25,603 bases of DNA from an uncultured Eubacterium sp. Lineage in GTDB: Bacteria; Bacillota; Clostridia; Peptostreptococcales; Anaerovoracaceae. This document shows, in pieces, positions 16,091 through 23,862 of the stretch; within the stretch, counting starts at the first letter, position 1; each line of letters starts with the position of its first letter. A program made the position numbers and the translations under genes. The notes below the pieces were generated by a model. It saw nothing but the letters and a program-made list of their open reading frames with translations, was not told where the DNA came from and did no database searches. The stretch is from positions 1-25,603 of the forward strand of contig URXI01000024.1 of assembly GCA_900551775.1 (NCBI GenBank), given 5' to 3'.

Positions 16091-16441
16091 TTTCCCATTG
16101 ATCAAAATACTTAATAAAAATATAAACCGTTGCCTGTTTCCCTATGAACAAATCTTTGTCTTGGAAATACCATCGACCGATTCCAATAGGAGACTGTCTA
16201 AAACCGTAAAAAAGCCATAAATCTCCCCTGACCTATTTACTGAAATACAGGCATTTTCTAGAACTTTTGATTTTGACTTGTTCATGCAAATTCAGCGGAT
16301 TTCGTGGACTTGTTTCCTACAATAATGAGGACTTATGCTCAAAGATTGCTATCAAAACTATCAGTTCGAGCCATGGTGAAAGTGTTGTTTTGAAATCAAG
16401 GAAGAAAGGGTGGTTTTATGAGGGTTATATAAAATTTTAAT

Positions 16442-16471
16442 ATATACTATATTTTAACAAAAATAGTATAT
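16442..16471. repeat. 9-bp inverted repeat upstream of TIR gene
   Basis: ATATACTAT (16442-16450) is exactly inverted as ATAGTATAT (16463-16471) with a 12-base AT-only spacer apart from one C. It lies just upstream of the possible TIR promoter. It could be an operator for a dimeric regulator, a weak hairpin or chance in AT-rich DNA; its perfect symmetry makes it worth recording. Confidence 0.45.
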
Positions 16472-16489
16472 TAGTATTTGAATAAACTG

Positions 16490-16518
16490 TTTACACAAAT
16501 AAAAAATTAAATTCTAAA
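16490..16518 (+). promoter_or_regulatory. Possible promoter of the TIR gene
   Basis: TTTACA (16490-16495; 5 of 6) and TCTAAA (16513-16518; 4 of 6) are 17 bp apart and about 52 bp before the ATG at 16570. In such AT-rich DNA chance matches are frequent, so confidence is limited. Confidence 0.35.
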
Positions 16519-16569
16519 TATGTAAAGAAGAAAATAAGTTAATAAATATTTTAAAAGGATGGTAAAATA

Positions 16570-17385
16570 ATGGAAAGAGATTATGTTTGGGAAGGCACAT
16601 ACGGAGATAGAACGTCTGTAAAAATTGCATTGAAAGAAATATTAAAGGAACAAGATGCATCTTCGTTACAAATGTTAGCAGCTTTTGTTAATAACAATCC
16701 ATATAATTTGGAATTTTTCATTGCAGTTAGCTATGATTTGCCCCAAAAAAATCATGTTGATAACATGATAGAGTTATTGGAGGATCAGGGGCTGACGCAA
16801 AGAAAAGATTTAACACTTGATCAAATGATTAGTGAGATGGGGAATAGACGTTTTAATTCATGTACTTTTCTTGATGAATATAGTATAGATTTGCAGTTTG
16901 AGTCTTTGTTCTTTTTTCCAGAAGTATCTCAGTTAGAGAAAAAAGGATACTATATGATCCCTTTTGGAAAAAAGCAACAAGTTTTTATCAGTCACGCATC
17001 AGTAGATAAAAAAGAAGTAGAGAAGATAATTCCATATCTTAATGCTCAGAATTTGCCAGTATGGTTTGATAAATATAGTATATCTGCTGGTATGTCAATA
17101 ACAAATAGTGTTCAGGAAGGAATCGAAGATTCCAATATTGCTATTTTTTGGATTACCGAAAGTTTTTTGGCTTCAAGATGGTGCAAAACTGAGATGACAG
17201 CATTTATAAAAAAATTAATAGAAGAAAACTGTCTTATTCTAACAGTTTTAGATGATGAGGTTGATGTTTCGAGATTACCTCTATTTTTAAGAGATATTAA
17301 ATATATTCAAAAGAATAAAAGATCTGTCTTTAAAATAGCAGAAGAAATAGTGAAAAGTCTTAAAATCTATAAAAACAATAAATGA
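16570..17385 (+). CDS. TIR-domain protein with unknown N-terminal domain
   Basis: The 271-residue protein has a C-terminal TIR domain at about residues 136-262: QQVFISHASVDKKEVEKIIP, LPVWFDKYSISAGMSITNSV, GIEDSNIAIFWITESFLASR and WCKTEMTAFI. The Glu after WCKT (E208) sits where the catalytic Glu of NAD-cleaving TIR domains lies, so NADase activity is plausible. Residues 1-130 form a separate helical domain, perhaps like the effector-associated domains of bacterial conflict proteins, with no clear match by eye. The ATG has AAAAGGATGG 7 bp upstream. Composition is much more AT-rich than the rest of the window, which suggests recent transfer. A 409-bp gap separates it from the next genes. The likely role is a defence or abortive-infection effector; this is inference. 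Confidence 0.85.
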   Translation: MERDYVWEGTYGDRTSVKIALKEILKEQDASSLQMLAAFVNNNPYNLEFFIAVSYDLPQKNHVDNMIELLEDQGLTQRKDLTLDQMISEMGNRRFNSCTFLDEYSIDLQFESLFFFPEVSQLEKKGYYMIPFGKKQQVFISHASVDKKEVEKIIPYLNAQNLPVWFDKYSISAGMSITNSVQEGIEDSNIAIFWITESFLASRWCKTEMTAFIKKLIEENCLILTVLDDEVDVSRLPLFLRDIKYIQKNKRSVFKIAEEIVKSLKIYKNNK

Positions 17386-17794
17386 ATTAATTATACATAC
17401 GGCAAATGGAAGAAACTGTCCGTTTAGTGGGTTGAGTTTATGAGTGTAACAAGATGTTGATCTATTCCCCCAAACAGATTAAATATCATAGATATGCTTC
17501 CACGGACAAGCGAAGGCAAAATACCGCTTTGACATTCATGCAATCAACTCATGTCATGTGGAGACGGTCTGTCTGAGGTCTAAGGTCAGGTAATTAAGTG
17601 TGAAAAAGGCCTGATTTCAAGTTTTTTTGCTATCGGAGATATGAATACATTCAATACAAGGTCTAAACATAATGCTTTGCGGAAACAGGGTGACAGGGGC
17701 TAGATTGAAAAGGTGTGTATAGTTTAGACGCCGATTTAGATATCAGAGAGAATTTAGGCAGTGGATTGGATAACAGAGGAAGGAGAAGTGTAAA
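17386..17794. other. 409-bp gene-free stretch between TIR and AbiJ-like genes
   Basis: No coding frame, tRNA or convincing terminator is seen. The composition returns from AT-rich to average soon after the TIR stop. The ribosome site of the next gene, GAGGAAGGAG (17776-17785), lies at its end. Length and changing composition suggest remnant DNA between two separately acquired blocks, or a non-coding RNA; neither can be shown from sequence alone. Confidence 0.5.
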
Positions 17795-18901
17795 TTGACA
17801 AATAAAATTAGCGCTGAAGCACGTAAACTCATTTTAGATGATTTGATTTTAATAGGTAATATAACGGGTGGACAGTATGTTGTAGAATTCACAAAAAGAG
17901 TATTCCCAGATGTAACAGAATCTACAGAGTCGGAAATTGCGAGACATATGGATAGATTTGATGATTGGGATTTTGCTTTTCTATTTGATACGATTCTGGA
18001 ACTTGAAGATGTACCAGATGAAAAATTCATTTATTTTTGCGAACAATATGTTCATCCGATTTTTAGAAGGTCATATTATGACCCGGATAGCGATGAAACA
18101 ATTGACCCGACAACTCAGTGTATAGAAGCGATTAACAAGGGACTTTCTGATGTCGGACTTGCCTTGAAACCTACAAGTCAAACAGCAGGAAGGGAAATTT
18201 ATAAAGCGGTAGCATTGGTTCAAGGCACTCAAACACCTATTAAGAATATTATTTTTGCAGCTAAGTACAAACCAGATATAGTTTTGGATGATGCTCTATC
18301 CAATGGAATTAAGATTGTAGATGCTAATGGAGCTTTAGTATATGAAGACGGAATCCCATCGGATGGTATCAGTTGGGAAAGAATCTGCGATTGGTACAAA
18401 AACGAGGAAGCTGAAGACACAGAAAAGAAACTGACAAAGAGGTTTTACGAATGTTTAGATTCAGATGCAGAAAAATTATTCTTTAAGGCATATATTCTTT
18501 TTATGAAAGATGCTGGAAAGAATATACCAGCACTAATTCCACAAGTATATCTGTATTATGACCCTAAAATCCAATCAGAGCGAGAACTAAAAATATTTGA
18601 ACATCAAAAAATGGATTTCATGATGATTATTGGCCCGTCTCAACGAGTAGTAATTGAAATTGATGGTCAGCAACACTATGCAGAAGATGTAATTGCTCCA
18701 TCAAGTCAGTATAAGCACTACGCTTCTCCGATTCGGTATGCTGAAATGATGAAAGCTCATAGAGAAATGAGCTTAGCTGGATATGATGTATATCGTTTTG
18801 GAGGTAGAGAACTATGGGTTGGCGGAGGCGTATCAGAAGAAGATATAATTGCACATATAAAGGAATTTTATAATGACTTGTTCTTAAAATATAGAATTTG
18901 A
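17795..18901 (+). CDS. AbiJ N-terminus-like protein with PD-(D/E)XK-type nuclease end
   Basis: This 368-residue protein starts with TTG at 17795 after GAGGAAGGAG (17776-17785). Residues 1-125 (GGQYVVEFTKRVFP, DDWDFAFLFDTILELEDVPD, FIYFCEQYVHPIFRR, INKGLSDVGLAL) resemble the AbiJ N-terminal domain type 3 found in abortive-infection proteins. A middle part of about 100 residues has no clear match. The C-terminal third looks like a DUF559/Vsr-related nuclease: IPQVYLYYDP, QKMDFMMIIG (D274), VVIEIDGQQHYAE (E288, D290), then GYDVYRFGGREL. AbiJ-type sensors are usually fused to HEPN RNases, so a nuclease end would be a variant architecture. It leads a three-gene block with the membrane and DUF4268-like genes. 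The fold calls are by eye; function is inferred. Confidence 0.72.
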   Translation: MTNKISAEARKLILDDLILIGNITGGQYVVEFTKRVFPDVTESTESEIARHMDRFDDWDFAFLFDTILELEDVPDEKFIYFCEQYVHPIFRRSYYDPDSDETIDPTTQCIEAINKGLSDVGLALKPTSQTAGREIYKAVALVQGTQTPIKNIIFAAKYKPDIVLDDALSNGIKIVDANGALVYEDGIPSDGISWERICDWYKNEEAEDTEKKLTKRFYECLDSDAEKLFFKAYILFMKDAGKNIPALIPQVYLYYDPKIQSERELKIFEHQKMDFMMIIGPSQRVVIEIDGQQHYAEDVIAPSSQYKHYASPIRYAEMMKAHREMSLAGYDVYRFGGRELWVGGGVSEEDIIAHIKEFYNDLFLKYRI

Positions 18902-18955
18902 TTTGCGAAAATTACAAGTACTGTTATAGAAAAAACGAAGGAGGAATGTCATTAC

Positions 18956-20221
18956 ATGGAATACATATTAATAGGAATATGCGTAGTGGTCGTTGCCGCC
19001 ATCAGCATAACAGTATTCATGAAAAAGAAATCGGAAACAAGACATCAGCTTGCATCAGGAGGAAAAGAGGCTGGATTAGAACCGGTACCAAATGCGGATA
19101 AATCGCAGGAGCTTGTTATTCAAATGGAGATGCTGCCAGCAGAAGCAATGCCGGCTGAAAGCAAACTTGTCGAGATTGCCAACAGTAAGGTACTGGCTCA
19201 TGTGAATAATCTGGTGCCTGGATTAGCTCAAGCCGGTAATGCAGCAAACAACGCAGTACAAGCCAATGGTGAAGTTTTGTATAGAGCGATAATCCCAGCA
19301 GGCGCAAAGTTAACGGATTCAAGAGCAATGGAGAATGCTGTCCGTGGTCTTTATCATGGAACTGATGGGATAAAAGGACACGCAAATTTGGTCGCCGTAG
19401 AAGCTCAAAAAGGCACTGCCGTTGTGGCCAATACAGCAGCTGCAGCGATGGGAGTTGCTTCAATGGTTGTCGGACAGTACTATATGACACAGATTAACGC
19501 AGAGCTCGGAGAAATCAGCGATGGCATATCAAAGATAGCAAATTTTCAGTACAACGAGTATCGTAGCAAGGTATACTCGCTCATTGCGCATGTTAAGAAG
19601 ATTGCTGATTTCCAATCAGAAATTTTGGAGAACAATGAACTGAGAATGAGCAAAATAAGTCAGCTTGATAGTCTTGAGGAAGAATGCACTCAACTCCTTG
19701 GACAGGCAAATTTAACTCTTGCAGGATACGCAAAAAAGAAAGACCTCGATTATAATTCTTATGAAAAAGAATTGATGGAAGCGCAAAACTGGTTTATGTA
19801 TCAGAAATCCTTACTGGATGTACTTTGCAAAATTTCAGACCTTAGATATACATTACATCTTGGTGCGGTATCGAGAGAACAGTGTGTAGCACTGCTTCCG
19901 ACATATACGCAGCAAGTGGCAGATACACAAGGCAGACTGAGTAATTGGCATCAGAATACTGCGAAACGATTAGATATTAATCTGGAGGACGGTAAAAGAA
20001 AAAGAAACGGTCTTGATGGCGTTGTCCACCTCATTCCTGGTTTGTTTAATGAAGAATTGAAATATAGGCCTATTGAGAAAAGTACAGCGAGTATAATTAC
20101 CACGCAAGTAACAGGCTATGAAGGGCATTGTCAAGATACTACTGATTTGTATTCAGAGGATGTTCAGCTTATTGCGAAAGACGGCAAGATTTATTATCTT
20201 CCAGAAAGTAAAGCAGAGTAA
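18956..20221 (+). CDS. Membrane-anchored helical protein of unknown family
   Basis: This 421-residue protein has one N-terminal membrane helix (about 4-22, YILIGICVVVVAAISITVF) followed by KKK, so most of it should be cytoplasmic. After a low-complexity linker comes an Ala-rich region. A second hydrophobic stretch at about 154-176 (TAVVANTAAAAMGVASMVVG) leads into a long helical part (180-330) likely to form coiled coils. The C-terminus is beta-like and polar. A helix-hydrophobic-helix layout recalls pore-forming or membrane-remodelling proteins, but I recognise no family. AAGGAGG (18938-18944) precedes the ATG. It lies 54 bp after the nuclease-type gene and 39 bp before the DUF4268-like gene, so an operon is likely. 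It could be the membrane effector or sensor of the set. Confidence 0.68.
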   Translation: MEYILIGICVVVVAAISITVFMKKKSETRHQLASGGKEAGLEPVPNADKSQELVIQMEMLPAEAMPAESKLVEIANSKVLAHVNNLVPGLAQAGNAANNAVQANGEVLYRAIIPAGAKLTDSRAMENAVRGLYHGTDGIKGHANLVAVEAQKGTAVVANTAAAAMGVASMVVGQYYMTQINAELGEISDGISKIANFQYNEYRSKVYSLIAHVKKIADFQSEILENNELRMSKISQLDSLEEECTQLLGQANLTLAGYAKKKDLDYNSYEKELMEAQNWFMYQKSLLDVLCKISDLRYTLHLGAVSREQCVALLPTYTQQVADTQGRLSNWHQNTAKRLDINLEDGKRKRNGLDGVVHLIPGLFNEELKYRPIEKSTASIITTQVTGYEGHCQDTTDLYSEDVQLIAKDGKIYYLPESKAE

Positions 20222-20260
20222 AAAAGAGAGCAAGTCACCCTATTGGAACCATAAGCCTAT

Positions 20261-21349
20261 GTGAGCAATAATGAAACAGCGCTTAGAAGCGCTTTGAAAA
20301 ATGATGATGTGTTTGTAGAAAAGAATACGAGCACAGCAATGAAGATTCCCATTCTCAGAAGGATATTTGCCCTTTATGAGGCAGAACCGATGGATTTGGT
20401 GTTCTATCTAAAGGATTCTGAATCAAAAAAAACGTCCGATGCAAACAGGTACGAAATCATAAGACGCTATTGGGAATATGCACTTCCAATAATACAAGCG
20501 CAGCATGTTCATAGAGGAACCTATAGTAACTGTACTCCAACTACATCCAATACGGAATCTGGCTTCTTTGGCATCAGTGGATTCAATATTAGTTGCATCG
20601 CAAACTATGACAATGCACGAATTGGTTTCTATTTGGGTAGTAGCGAGACAAAGAAAAATAAAGAAGCGTTTGACTTGCTTTATAGCTATAAGGATGATAT
20701 TGAAGAAGAATTCGGCATTGCGCTTGATTGGGGTAGAGCAGACTTCTATAAGGCATCTTGGATGTGTTATTCTTTGAATGGTGTAAGCATCACCAATGAG
20801 GCTGACTGGCCTCGAATGGCAAAATTTCATGCGGAATGGAGCGATAAAATTTGCGGAGCAGTGTTGCCATCCCTTCAAAGTAGTAACAGCATGCGTTTAC
20901 AGAATATTGCCGGAGTTTTCCGTGAATGGGCAATGGCGCATGTAGGCGCTAATCTGAACTTAGCAAAATGTAATCGCACTTATACAAGATTGACTACACC
21001 GGGAATGACTGCAATTTTACCAGATTTACATGACGCGCCAAGTGGAGGGAACACGGATAATCACTATTTTTATGAAATAATTAATCGTAATGGAAAAGAG
21101 GTATACATTCAGTTTGCAATTAGCTCCAAAAATATTACAGATGAATTTAGAGCTATATGTGATAAGATAAATGAATTCTATCCTACAAAAGTGGGGAAAG
21201 AAGAATGGCTATGGAGAATACCATTCGAGACATCCAATATAGGTATCCCAGATGACTTATCTAAAGATACACTATTTACGAGTCTGGACTCCTGTATGGA
21301 TGAGATTCTTGTATTTGAAGCGGATTTGGCAGAAAAATTGAAGGCATGA
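20261..21349 (+). CDS. DUF4268-like protein
   Basis: The 362-residue product begins with GTG at 20261; its ribosome site is weak (TTGGAACC), so translation may be coupled to the upstream gene 39 bp away. Residues about 60-205 resemble DUF4268: RYWEYALPIIQA, DNARIGFYLGS, FDLLYSYKDDIEEEFGIALD and ADWPRMAKFHAEWSDKI. A second domain lies at about 265-355 (HYFYEIINRNGKEVYIQFAI, KEEWLWRIPFE). DUF4268 occurs at the end of nuclease-like proteins and near restriction or defence genes; the function is not known. Here it is the last gene of the block and is followed by a stem-loop at 21402-21432, which fits an operon end. The family call is moderate. Confidence 0.68.
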   Translation: MSNNETALRSALKNDDVFVEKNTSTAMKIPILRRIFALYEAEPMDLVFYLKDSESKKTSDANRYEIIRRYWEYALPIIQAQHVHRGTYSNCTPTTSNTESGFFGISGFNISCIANYDNARIGFYLGSSETKKNKEAFDLLYSYKDDIEEEFGIALDWGRADFYKASWMCYSLNGVSITNEADWPRMAKFHAEWSDKICGAVLPSLQSSNSMRLQNIAGVFREWAMAHVGANLNLAKCNRTYTRLTTPGMTAILPDLHDAPSGGNTDNHYFYEIINRNGKEVYIQFAISSKNITDEFRAICDKINEFYPTKVGKEEWLWRIPFETSNIGIPDDLSKDTLFTSLDSCMDEILVFEADLAEKLKA

Positions 21350-21401
21350 TTTATACATGATAACTTAGCTACGGTGTGCAATGCATAGAATGCACTGTAA
21401 A

Positions 21402-21432
21402 AATAGTTGTTGTAATTTTTGCAACAACTATT
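21402..21432 (+). terminator. Perfect 11-bp stem-loop, possible terminator
   Basis: AATAGTTGTTG (21402-21412) pairs exactly with CAACAACTATT (21422-21432) around a 9-base loop. It lies 52 bp after the DUF4268-like stop. The stem is AT-rich and the following CAGCATTTTGTTT is only partly a T tract, so it is an imperfect Rho-independent terminator, and may work from both sides. A smaller GTGCA/TGCAC hairpin lies just before it at 21376-21395. Confidence 0.55.
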
Positions 21433-21488
21433 CAGCATTTTGTTTGAAATAGAAAGTGAGTTTATGATGAAAGATTGGAGGAACGAAT

Positions 21489-22056
21489 ATGGCCAATAAG
21501 AAAAAAGATGAAATAACCATTCATAGCTCAGCAGCAGAATACCTAACCTATGTAGCAGCTGTTGGTGACAATACTGACAGCATGGAAATGCGCTATGAAG
21601 ATGAAAATATATGGTTGACGCAAAAGATGATATACTGCAGCAGAGCTGATTGTGGGACGTGCAGATGCTGATAAGGAGCATATGGGCTTGACTACATGGG
21701 ATGCAGCACCGGATGGAAAAATCGTAAAAACGGATGTGTCGATTGCAAAGAACTATCTGAATGATAAGGAAATGTCTTACATGGAGCGAATTGTATCGCT
21801 GTATCTTGATTACGCTGAATTGCAGGTAGAGCGCCAAATTCCAATGAGCATGGAGGATTGGGCAAAACGTCTGGATGGTTCCTTGGAATTTAATGGTAAT
21901 GAAATTCTCACAGGTGCAACAAAAATCAGTGCAGAGAAGGCAAAGCTCCATGCAGAAACTGAATTTGAGAAATATAGGATTGTACAGGATAGAATGTTCA
22001 TGTCTGATTATGATAGGTACTTGCTTGAACTGAAGGAACAGAGTAAGTCCGAATGA
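21489..22056 (+). pseudogene. RhuM-family copy 3 with internal deletion
   Basis: The start (ATG 21489, TTGGAGG upstream) and first 47 codons match RhuM copy 1 closely (EITIHSSAAEYLTYVAAVGD, YEDENIWLTQKM). Then the sequence jumps to the ELIVGRADADKEHMGLTTW region, which continues in another frame from about 21630 to the normal end at 22056 (EDWAKRLDGSLEFNG). Compared with copy 1, 484 bp are missing (9512-9995 there), and only a 2-bp AT is shared at the join; 484 is not a multiple of three, so the frame is lost. The copies differ at many synonymous sites, so this is an old paralogue broken by a clean deletion, not a recent partial duplicate. Confidence 0.92.
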
Positions 22057-22362
22057 GTTTGTGCGGACTGCTGAACCTTTTGCAACAGTTGTGGCAAGTC
22101 GAGACGATTGCAGAAAAAGCTGATATTTTAGCAGCATATATATATATTATAGGTACATGCAGTACCGATAGATAAGTTTCCACGAACAGGCGACTACTAC
22201 TCCGATAATCTGATATCATAATCAAGGTATCGTGCCATATTGAGTGCATAGTATTGATGTCAAAGGTTGTGCGATCCTTTCTGGCAGGCACTCATTCTCA
22301 ATCGTCGTACCTACTTTACACCAATTGCGGAAATGCTATATGAGTCATTGGCATTAGAAAGC
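22057..22362. other. About 300 bp of degraded sequence after the RhuM relic
   Basis: No intact gene is seen. Short open stretches occur, such as LILNRRTYFTPIAEMLYESL ending just before the aldo/keto reductase fragment, and an AT dinucleotide run near 22135-22150. They may be relics but I cannot assign them. Confidence 0.45.
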
Positions 22363-22868
22363 ACTCCTGTTATGGTGATGGAGCCGCTCCCGGAAGGTCG
22401 GTCGCATCGTGGGCAATGCGGTGGCTAATGGACTTGCCACAGGTGGCAGTGGTGTTAAGTGGTATGTCCGATGTGCCACAGGTTGAAGATAATGTGAAAA
22501 CTTTTACGGAATATCAGCCGCTGGAAGAAAGCCAGAAAAAGCTGTTGATGGAGGCTTGCGAATTGTTCCGTCCTGCCGTTGCGATTCCTTGCACAAGCTG
22601 TCGGTATTGTTGTAATGATTGCCCAAAGGGCTTGGATATACCAGGTATGCTCTCCGTTTACAACGAAGTGAAGCTGGATGATGTATGGCGTATCAGTTTC
22701 TTGGGCAACTTGCCGGAAGATAAGCAGCTTGGCGCTTGTGTCGCATGCGGCTCCTGCAAAAAACACAGTCCGCAGAACATAGATATACCCGCTCATATTG
22801 CGGAACTGAACGGACTCAATGAACAGATGATGAAAATGATCCAGGCGCAAGAGGCGGATGATGACTAA
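22363..22868 (+). pseudogene. Aldo/keto reductase with ferredoxin-like end, fragment
   Basis: This is the C-terminal third of an aldo/keto reductase of the type that carries extra iron-sulfur cysteines. TPVMVMEPLPEGR in one frame is the barrel strand VMEPL. After a short deletion and frame change the text reads SVASWAMRWLMDLPQVAVVL, SGMSDVPQVEDNVKTF, then CTSCRYCCNDCPKGLDIPG and CVACGSCKKHSPQNIDIPAH. The last Cys position of the second cluster is His (KKHSP instead of the usual CP), so even the cluster end is damaged. The TIM-barrel N-terminus (about 230 residues) is missing. An open frame from ATG 22416 to 22868 exists but cannot make an active enzyme. Its stop overlaps the start of the next broken gene. 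Confidence 0.85.
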
Positions 22869-23779
22869 GGATTTCACGCAAACAAAGAAACAAAAGGGCA
22901 AGGTTTTGGCTGTTGTATTGGAAATAATCATCTTGATTGGCGGGATTATTTTCGTAAACCGGGATAGAGTGTTCGATATGGTGTACAGCGTAAGGATGAC
23001 TACCATGAGTGATCCGGTCGAAGGTTCCTATCAATACAAAACTCAGAATATAAACTGCGATGTAGGCGGTCAGAGCATCTACGGCGTCGCATACATACCC
23101 GAAAGAAATGTGCCAATGCCCCTCGCTCTCATTTCTCATGGGCTTGGCGGCACTCATGCTGATGTGAGAGCTTATGCACAGAGTATTGCAAGTCATGGGG
23201 CTGCCGTATACATCTTTGATTTTCGCGGCGGCGGCAGGCGAAGCAGAAGCGATGGAACAATGACGGAAAAATGTCGGTTATGACGCAAGTTGCTGATGTT
23301 GAAGCAGTTATAACCGCCGCCAAGCAATGGGATTTCGTAGATCCTGATAAAATCGTCTTGCTGGGTGGAAGTCAGGGCGGGTATGTATCCGCTGTCGCGG
23401 CAGCCCGCTATGCTAATGAAATTGCAGAACTTTTTTTAGTCTGTCCGGCATTCGTGGCCTAAGATACTGTTCATGAAATGTTTCCATCAAAAGATGCAGT
23501 TACGGATGAATTTAGCATTATGGGCTGGATCAACGTGGGGCGGATTTATGTGGAGGACATTTGGGGTCACGATCCATACGATGAAATCGGGGGTTATACA
23601 AAATCTGTTCTCATCGTGCATGGCGATGCAGATAATATTGTTGATTTGTCATAAACGCAGAGTTGCAAGTAATTAGTGGCGCAGGCCACGCCATCACTGT
23701 CGATGGATTTACCGAGGCCATGAACCATGTATTAGAGTATATGCGGGGAATAGGCATACTTCCCCCAGCCGGACTCTGA
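22861..23779 (+). pseudogene. Membrane-anchored alpha/beta hydrolase, multiply broken
   Basis: The pieces line up as one alpha/beta hydrolase of about 300 residues with an N-terminal membrane anchor (VLAVVLEIIILIGGIIFV). Piece 1 to 23283 has ALISHGLGGTHADV and the YIFDFRGGG strand. A one-base loss in an A run near 23265-23270 shifts to piece 2, with KIVLLGGSQGGYVSA (nucleophile Ser in GGSQGG). A TAA (23460-23462) replaces a sense codon. Piece 3 continues DTVHEMFPSKDAV to SVLIVHGDADNIVDLS. Then about 15 codons are missing and piece 4 gives NAELQVISGAGHAITVDGF with the catalytic His. Three independent lesions make it a clear pseudogene. It overlaps the aldo/keto reductase end, so the two were an operon. 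Confidence 0.88.
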
Positions 23780-23862
23780 AACGTCGAATGACAGAGATCT
23801 GAAAGATAGGCAGTGGACGATATTACGGATTCGTTGTCAGGTTTGAAACTGGAGGTGAATCA

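Larger units (their letters stand above)
16091..16569. other. 479-bp gene-free stretch before the TIR gene
   Basis: No coding frame with recognisable similarity is seen. The first part is of average composition and includes GAGACTGTCTAAAA at about 16189-16202, a phrase reminiscent of IS ends in Clostridia but without a partner or transposase. From about 16420 the base composition becomes very AT-rich, which marks the change into the TIR gene and fits a transfer junction. A 9-bp inverted repeat (16442-16471) and a possible promoter (16490-16518) lie in this AT-rich part and are listed separately. Confidence 0.6.

Noticed and set aside
16189..16202. GAGACTGTCTAAAA, resembling an IS end
   Set aside because: No matching inverted end, no target duplication and no transposase nearby; a short phrase alone is not enough.
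21178..22137. Long minus-strand open frame (319 codons) over the RhuM relic and DUF4268-like end
   Set aside because: It runs opposite two homologous coding regions and has a Ser/Cys/Phe-rich composition typical of antisense frames.
22130..22155. AT dinucleotide run as a possible microsatellite or origin-like element
   Set aside because: Too short, not next to any gene whose expression it could switch, and no other origin feature is present.
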